Shown: positions 59,956 to 64,000 of the stretch, in pieces
How the letters are laid out: each line of letters begins with the position of its first letter
How positions within the stretch are numbered: position 1 is the first letter of the stretch
Assembly (NCBI RefSeq): GCF_004799285.1
Contig: NZ_SSND01000001.1
Coordinates: 620,001-684,000, forward strand
Length of the DNA: 64,000 nucleotides
Direction: 5' to 3'
Origin: Aliigemmobacter aestuarii
Lineage (GTDB): Bacteria; Pseudomonadota; Alphaproteobacteria; Rhodobacterales; Rhodobacteraceae
Position numbers and translations under genes: made by a program
Notes under the pieces: generated by a model
Told to the model about the DNA's origin: nothing
Seen by the model: the letters and a program-made list of their open reading frames with translations, nothing else
Databases searched by the model: none

Positions 59956-62352
59956 ATGGACCGTGCAGAGCGCGCCGTGATCGGTTTCGAGGAACTGGGC
60001 CGGGGGGATGTGGCCCTTGTGGGGGGCAAGAACGCCTCATTGGGCGAGATGATTGCCAACCTGGGGGCAAAGGGCATCCGCGTGCCGCCCGGCTTTGCCA
60101 CCACCGCCGGGGCGTTCCGGGGCTATCTGGCCGCGAACGGGCTGGACGACATGATCGGCGACACGCTGGCCCGGCTGGCCGAGGGGCGGACCTCGCTTCA
60201 GGCGGCGGGCCGGTCGATCCGCGAGGCGATCATCGCGGGCGAATTCCCCGATGACACCCGCACGGCCATCCTTTCGGCCTATTGCGACCTGTCGGCCCGG
60301 AGCGGCGGGGGTGAGGTCGCCGTGGCCGTGCGGTCCAGCGCCACGGCCGAAGACCTGCCCGACGCCAGTTTCGCAGGCCAGCAGGAAACCTTCCTGAACG
60401 TCCGGGGCGAGGCCGCGCTGCTGGAAGCCTGCCGCCGCTGCTATGCCTCGCTGTTCACCGACAGGGCGATCACCTACCGGCGGCTGAAGGGGTTCGACCA
60501 CCAGCGCGTCGCTCTGTCGATCGGGGTTCAGCTGATGGTGCGCTCCGACATCGGCGGGGCGGGCGTGATGTTCTCGATCGACACGGAATCGGGCTTTGAC
60601 AAGGTGGCGCTGATCAATGCCGCCTGGGGCCTTGGCGAAAGCGTCGTACAGGGCACCGTCAGCCCCGACGAATACCAGGTCTTCAAGCCCCTTCTGGACG
60701 ATCCCGCGCTGATGCCGATCCTCGAACGCAAATGCGGATCGAAGGAACACAAGATGATCTATGCCGGGGCCGAGGGCGGGGCCACCCGCACCGTGCCCTG
60801 TTCAAAGGCGGAACGGGCGAAGTTCGTCCTGTCGGATGCGGATATCCTCGATCTGGCGCGACAGGCCGTGGTGATCGAACGCCATTACGGGCAGGCGATG
60901 GACATGGAATGGGCGAAGGACGGGGAAACCGGCCTGATCTATATCGTGCAGGCCCGGCCCGAGACGGTGCAATCGCGGCAAGGCACGGCGCTTCTGTCCT
61001 ATCAGGTCACGTCGCACGGGCCGGAACTCTTGCGCGGGCTCAGCGTCGGGCAGGCGGTGGTATCGGGCCAGGTCTGCCTGATCGAAAGCGCGCGCGACAT
61101 CGACCGTTTCGTGGATGGCGCGATCCTCGTGACCCCCACGACCGACCCCGACTGGGTGCCGATCATGAAGCGCGCGGCCGCGATCATCACCGATCACGGC
61201 GGGCGGACCTCGCACGCGGCGATCGTCAGCCGCGAGCTTGGCCTTCCGGCCATCGTGGGCGCGGGCAACGCGACCGAGATCCTGCACGACCTGCAGGAGG
61301 TGACGGTTTCCTGCGCCGAAGGCGACGAAGGCATCGTCTATGCCGGCAGCGCCAGCTTCGAGGTCGAGGAGCTGCACCCCGAAACGGTGCCGCAGACCGG
61401 AACCAAGATCATGCTGAACCTCGCCAATCCGGCGGCTGCCTATCGCTGGTGGCGGCTTCCGGTCGATGGCGTGGGACTGGCGCGGATGGAATTCGTCATC
61501 TCGAACGCGATCAAGGTGCATCCCCTTGCCCTGACGCGGTTCGACCAGCTGAAGGACGAGGCCGACCGAGAGGCGATCGCCGCCTTGACGCGCGGCTATG
61601 CCGACAAGCGCGACTATTTCGTGGAACGGCTGGCGCAGGGCCTGTCGCGCATCGCGGCCTTCTGCCACCCCCGGCCCGTGATCGTGCGGATGAGCGATTT
61701 CAAGACGAACGAATATGCTGGCCTTCTGGGCGGGAGGCAGTTCGAGCCGGACGAGGAAAACCCGATGATCGGGTTCCGGGGCGCCTCGCGCTATTATGCG
61801 CCCGCCTATCGGGACGGGTTCGAACTGGAATGCCGCGCCATCCGCAAGCTGCGCGAAGAGATGGGATTTTCCAACGTCATCGTGATGATCCCGTTCTGCC
61901 GGACACTTGCCGAAGCCGATCGCGTGCTTGAGGTGATGGCCGCGGCGGGGCTGGAACGGGGCCGCGCCGGGCTTGAGGTCTATGTGATGTGCGAGATCCC
62001 GTCGAACGTCATCCTGGCCACGGAATTCGCCCGGCGGTTCGACGGCTTTTCGATCGGGTCGAACGACCTGACGCAGCTCACGCTGGGGGTGGACCGCGAC
62101 TCCGCCGAGCTGGCGGGCCTTTTCGACGAACGTGACCCGGCGGTGCGCTGGATGATCGAAACGGTGATCGCCAAGGCCCATGCGGCGGGCGCCAAGGTGG
62201 GGCTTTGCGGGCAGGCGCCCAGCAACGATCCGGCCTTCGCCCGCCTTCTGGTCGAGGCGGGGATCGATTCCATCTCGGTCACGCCCGACAGCTTCCTTGC
62301 GGTCAAGACGCATGTCGCCGCCGCCGAAAAGGAGCTTTCGACGAAGGGCTGA
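59956..62352 (+). CDS. ppsA: Phosphoenolpyruvate synthase
   Basis: A 798-residue pyruvate, water dikinase. An N-terminal ATP-grasp domain (G-G-K-N-A-S-L-G-E-M, R-S-S-A-T-A-E-D-L-P-D-A-S-F-A-G-Q-Q-E-T), the swivelling phosphohistidine domain with H420 in G-G-R-T-S-H-A-A-I, and a C-terminal barrel with G-S-N-D-L-T-Q-L-T-L and a Cys near 751 in L-C-G-Q-A-P-S. It makes PEP from pyruvate and ATP for gluconeogenesis. Full family length. ATG 59956 follows GGGGAGG. An FNR-type box lies upstream. Confidence 0.94.
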   Translation: MDRAERAVIGFEELGRGDVALVGGKNASLGEMIANLGAKGIRVPPGFATTAGAFRGYLAANGLDDMIGDTLARLAEGRTSLQAAGRSIREAIIAGEFPDDTRTAILSAYCDLSARSGGGEVAVAVRSSATAEDLPDASFAGQQETFLNVRGEAALLEACRRCYASLFTDRAITYRRLKGFDHQRVALSIGVQLMVRSDIGGAGVMFSIDTESGFDKVALINAAWGLGESVVQGTVSPDEYQVFKPLLDDPALMPILERKCGSKEHKMIYAGAEGGATRTVPCSKAERAKFVLSDADILDLARQAVVIERHYGQAMDMEWAKDGETGLIYIVQARPETVQSRQGTALLSYQVTSHGPELLRGLSVGQAVVSGQVCLIESARDIDRFVDGAILVTPTTDPDWVPIMKRAAAIITDHGGRTSHAAIVSRELGLPAIVGAGNATEILHDLQEVTVSCAEGDEGIVYAGSASFEVEELHPETVPQTGTKIMLNLANPAAAYRWWRLPVDGVGLARMEFVISNAIKVHPLALTRFDQLKDEADREAIAALTRGYADKRDYFVERLAQGLSRIAAFCHPRPVIVRMSDFKTNEYAGLLGGRQFEPDEENPMIGFRGASRYYAPAYRDGFELECRAIRKLREEMGFSNVIVMIPFCRTLAEADRVLEVMAAAGLERGRAGLEVYVMCEIPSNVILATEFARRFDGFSIGSNDLTQLTLGVDRDSAELAGLFDERDPAVRWMIETVIAKAHAAGAKVGLCGQAPSNDPAFARLLVEAGIDSISVTPDSFLAVKTHVAAAEKELSTKG

Positions 62353-62371
62353 TCGCGCGGCGCAAGGCCCG

Positions 62372-63067
62372 TCAGCCGCGTTCCTCGATCTTGACGATGC
62401 GCCCGTCCTCCAGCGTCAGGATCCGGTCGGCACGGTCAAGGATGCGGTTGTCGTGGGTGACGAGAAGCGTCGTCGTGCCGCGCGCCTCGCCCATTCGTTT
62501 CAGCAGGTCCACGACCTCGGCGGCGCTGTCCTTGTCCAGCGCGGCGGTCGGTTCATCGGCCAGCACCAGCGCGGGGCTTGCGACCAGCGCGCGTGCCACC
62601 GCCACGCGCTGTTTCTGCCCGCCCGACAGGTTCGCAGGCAGATAGGTCGTGCGGTCGGACAGGCCGACAAGCCCAAGCGCGTGGATCGCGGCCTGTTGGG
62701 CCAATCCGTCGGGCACACCGCCATGCACCTGCACCCCCATCATCACGTTCTGCGCGGCGGTGAGGCTTTCATGCAGGTTATGCGCCTGGAAGATGAACCC
62801 CAGACGGCGGCGCAGCGCCACCAGCTCCGCCTCGGCCGCGCCGTTCAGTTCGTGATCCAGCAGGCGCACGGACCCGTCCTGCACCGCACGCAGGCAGCCG
62901 ATCAGCGTCAGGACCGTCGTCTTGCCCGATCCCGACGGCCCCATCAGCACCGTGAAACTGCCGCGCTTCAGCGTCAGGTTCACGTCGAACAGGGCCTGCT
63001 TTCTGGCTTCGCCGCTGCCGAACCAATGGTTCAGGCCGCGCGCCTCGACTATGGTATCGCTGTCCAT
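62372..63067 (-). CDS. DevA/MacB-type ABC transporter ATP-binding protein
   Basis: A 231-residue ABC ATPase: Walker A G-P-S-G-S-G-K-T-T near residues 43-51, L-S-G-G-Q-K-Q-R-V-A-V-A-R-A-L and L-A-D-E-P-T-A-A-L-D. N-L-H-E-S-L-T-A-A-Q-N-V is of the DevA/LolD/MacB group. It pairs with the FtsX-like permease 8 bases upstream; together with a membrane-fusion protein outside the window they would export a compound across both membranes. Confidence 0.9.
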   Translation of the reverse strand: MDSDTIVEARGLNHWFGSGEARKQALFDVNLTLKRGSFTVLMGPSGSGKTTVLTLIGCLRAVQDGSVRLLDHELNGAAEAELVALRRRLGFIFQAHNLHESLTAAQNVMMGVQVHGGVPDGLAQQAAIHALGLVGLSDRTTYLPANLSGGQKQRVAVARALVASPALVLADEPTAALDKDSAAEVVDLLKRMGEARGTTTLLVTHDNRILDRADRILTLEDGRIVKIEERG

Positions 63068-63075
63068 GATGCTCC

Positions 63076-64000
63076 TCAGAACAGGTCGGCCGGATCGGCG
63101 GCGGCAAGGCGGCGGGTGGCGATGGCCCCCGAGACCGCCGAAAAGACCACCGTGCCAAGAAAGACGCTGACCGCCATCGACGGTGTCATGGCCAGCGGCA
63201 AGGTCGTGATCGCCCCCATCAGCGTCAGGATCGCTGTGCCCACGATCAGGCCGGGGACAAAGCCCATGATGCCGAGAACCAGCGCCTCTTCGAAGACGAT
63301 CCCCAGAAAGAAGCGCGGGCCGTAACCCATCGCCTTGAAGGTCGCGTATTCGCGAAGGTGGTCGGCCACATCGGTGGAAAGCACCTGATAGACGATCACC
63401 AGCCCGACGAGCACCCCGATCAGCACGCCAAAGCCAAAGATGATGCCGGTCGGGCGCTTCGTCTGCTGATAGCGCAGGTCGTCCTCGGCGGCGGCAGTGT
63501 AGGTCCGGATGCGCAGGGACGGGTCCGAGATCAGCGTTTTCAGCCGCGCGATCACGGCCTCGGGCCGGGCGCCGGGCCGCAGGGTCAGAAGGATGTGGTC
63601 GGGCGCGGCGGAGGCGCGGGCGGGAAAAAGCGACAGGAACGTCTGGTCCGACACCAGCATGTAGCCATCGCCGCCGAACCCGCCGCCACCAGCGAAGGTG
63701 GCATAGGCGGTGACGGTGCGGCCCTGCGTTTCGAAGGCCAGCGGCGACTGCGGGCGGATCGCGGCGGCCTCTTCCTTGCCCAGACCGCGCGCCAGACGGT
63801 CGAGGATGGCCGCGTCCTGCACCTGCAACAGCCCGATATCGCCGGCGATTTCCGCAGACAGAAAGCCCGGTTTCGCGGGATCGACGCCGAAGGTCGTCAG
63901 GCTGATGTCCTTCTCGCCCCGGTCCCAGGGCACATTGGCGATGAAAAGCCCCGTGCCGTCGGCCACGTCCGGATCGGCCATCGCCTGCAACAGCCATTGC
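63076..64000 (-). CDS. DevC-like ABC exporter permease (5' end outside window)
   Basis: The last 308 residues of an FtsX/MacB-type permease. A periplasmic region is followed by three hydrophobic segments (G-I-I-F-G-F-G-V-L-I-G-V-L-V-G-L-V-I-V-Y near the junction, then two more). R-E-Y-A-T-F-K-A-M-G-Y is the conserved cytosolic loop of DevC/MacB permeases. The frame continues beyond base 64000, so the N-terminal membrane helix is missing. Confidence 0.88.
   Translation of the reverse strand, partial: QWLLQAMADPDVADGTGLFIANVPWDRGEKDISLTTFGVDPAKPGFLSAEIAGDIGLLQVQDAAILDRLARGLGKEEAAAIRPQSPLAFETQGRTVTAYATFAGGGGFGGDGYMLVSDQTFLSLFPARASAAPDHILLTLRPGARPEAVIARLKTLISDPSLRIRTYTAAAEDDLRYQQTKRPTGIIFGFGVLIGVLVGLVIVYQVLSTDVADHLREYATFKAMGYGPRFFLGIVFEEALVLGIMGFVPGLIVGTAILTLMGAITTLPLAMTPSMAVSVFLGTVVFSAVSGAIATRRLAAADPADLF

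Overview
The window looks like a chromosomal segment of a high-GC alphaproteobacterium of the Rhodobacteraceae (Rhodobacter/Gemmobacter/Tabrizicola/Paracoccus-like). The signs are strong G/C third-position bias, an aerobic (late cobalt insertion) cobalamin pathway with CobF/CobG/CobN, a LexA box of the alphaproteobacterial GTTC-N7-GTTC type, an FNR-type box, and many families typical of this group (DUF983, DUF1636, DUF3572, DUF4105, BluB, MttB-like methyltransferases). Species cannot be named from the sequence. No insertion sequence, phage gene, CRISPR array or rRNA was seen; there is one tRNA (Asn). Both window ends cut a gene.

Layout. 1-2.6 kb: a CoA-transferase / hydratase / CitE-type lyase operon, probably for C5 dicarboxylates such as itaconate or mesaconate. 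2.6-15.3 kb: mixed housekeeping (LexA-boxed ImuA-like gene, aldo/keto reductase, two lipoproteins, XRE regulator, fatty-acid desaturase, DMT exporter, Nudix, EF-hand protein, an ECF sigma operon, a PleD-like diguanylate cyclase, HAD phosphatase). 15.4-22.8 kb: amine/amide catabolism (MttB-family methyltransferase; an operon of class III aminotransferase, BKACE enzyme, GNAT and acetylpolyamine-amidohydrolase-like deacetylase; a dimethylformamidase-like protein). 22.9-43.6 kb: a large cobalamin region with two cobalamin riboswitches, L-threonine kinase-like and CobC/CobD-type decarboxylase, BluB, CobQ, CobO, CobW, CobN, CobG-H-I-J-K-L-E-M-B-A-F, two DUF1636 proteins and the CbtBA cobalt transporter. 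The chelatase partners CobS and CobT are not in the window. 43.7-52 kb: DUF4105 protein, CDP-alcohol phosphatidyltransferase, CAP-domain lipoprotein, orphan EnvZ-like kinase, MBL hydrolase, tRNA-Asn, UbiB-like kinase, DCC protein, and a cryptochrome-like protein with the FAD domain first.

51.8-56.3 kb is the most interesting part. An ECF sigma/anti-sigma pair is transcribed away from a secreted subtilisin-like protease, followed by a Tat-signal protein built from a 9-residue K-S-R-P-S-R-P-A-R repeat and then an HPr-kinase-like/PqqD fusion. The sigma operon, the protease and the repeat protein are each preceded by the same promoter pattern, GGAATA-N15/16-CGTT. This suggests one sigma-controlled regulon that makes, modifies and processes an exported basic peptide. 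56.3-64 kb: molybdate transporter modABC with a single-domain ModE-like regulator and a perfect palindrome ahead of modA, a small unknown gene, PEP synthase behind an FNR-type box, and a DevA/DevC-type ABC exporter cut by the window end.
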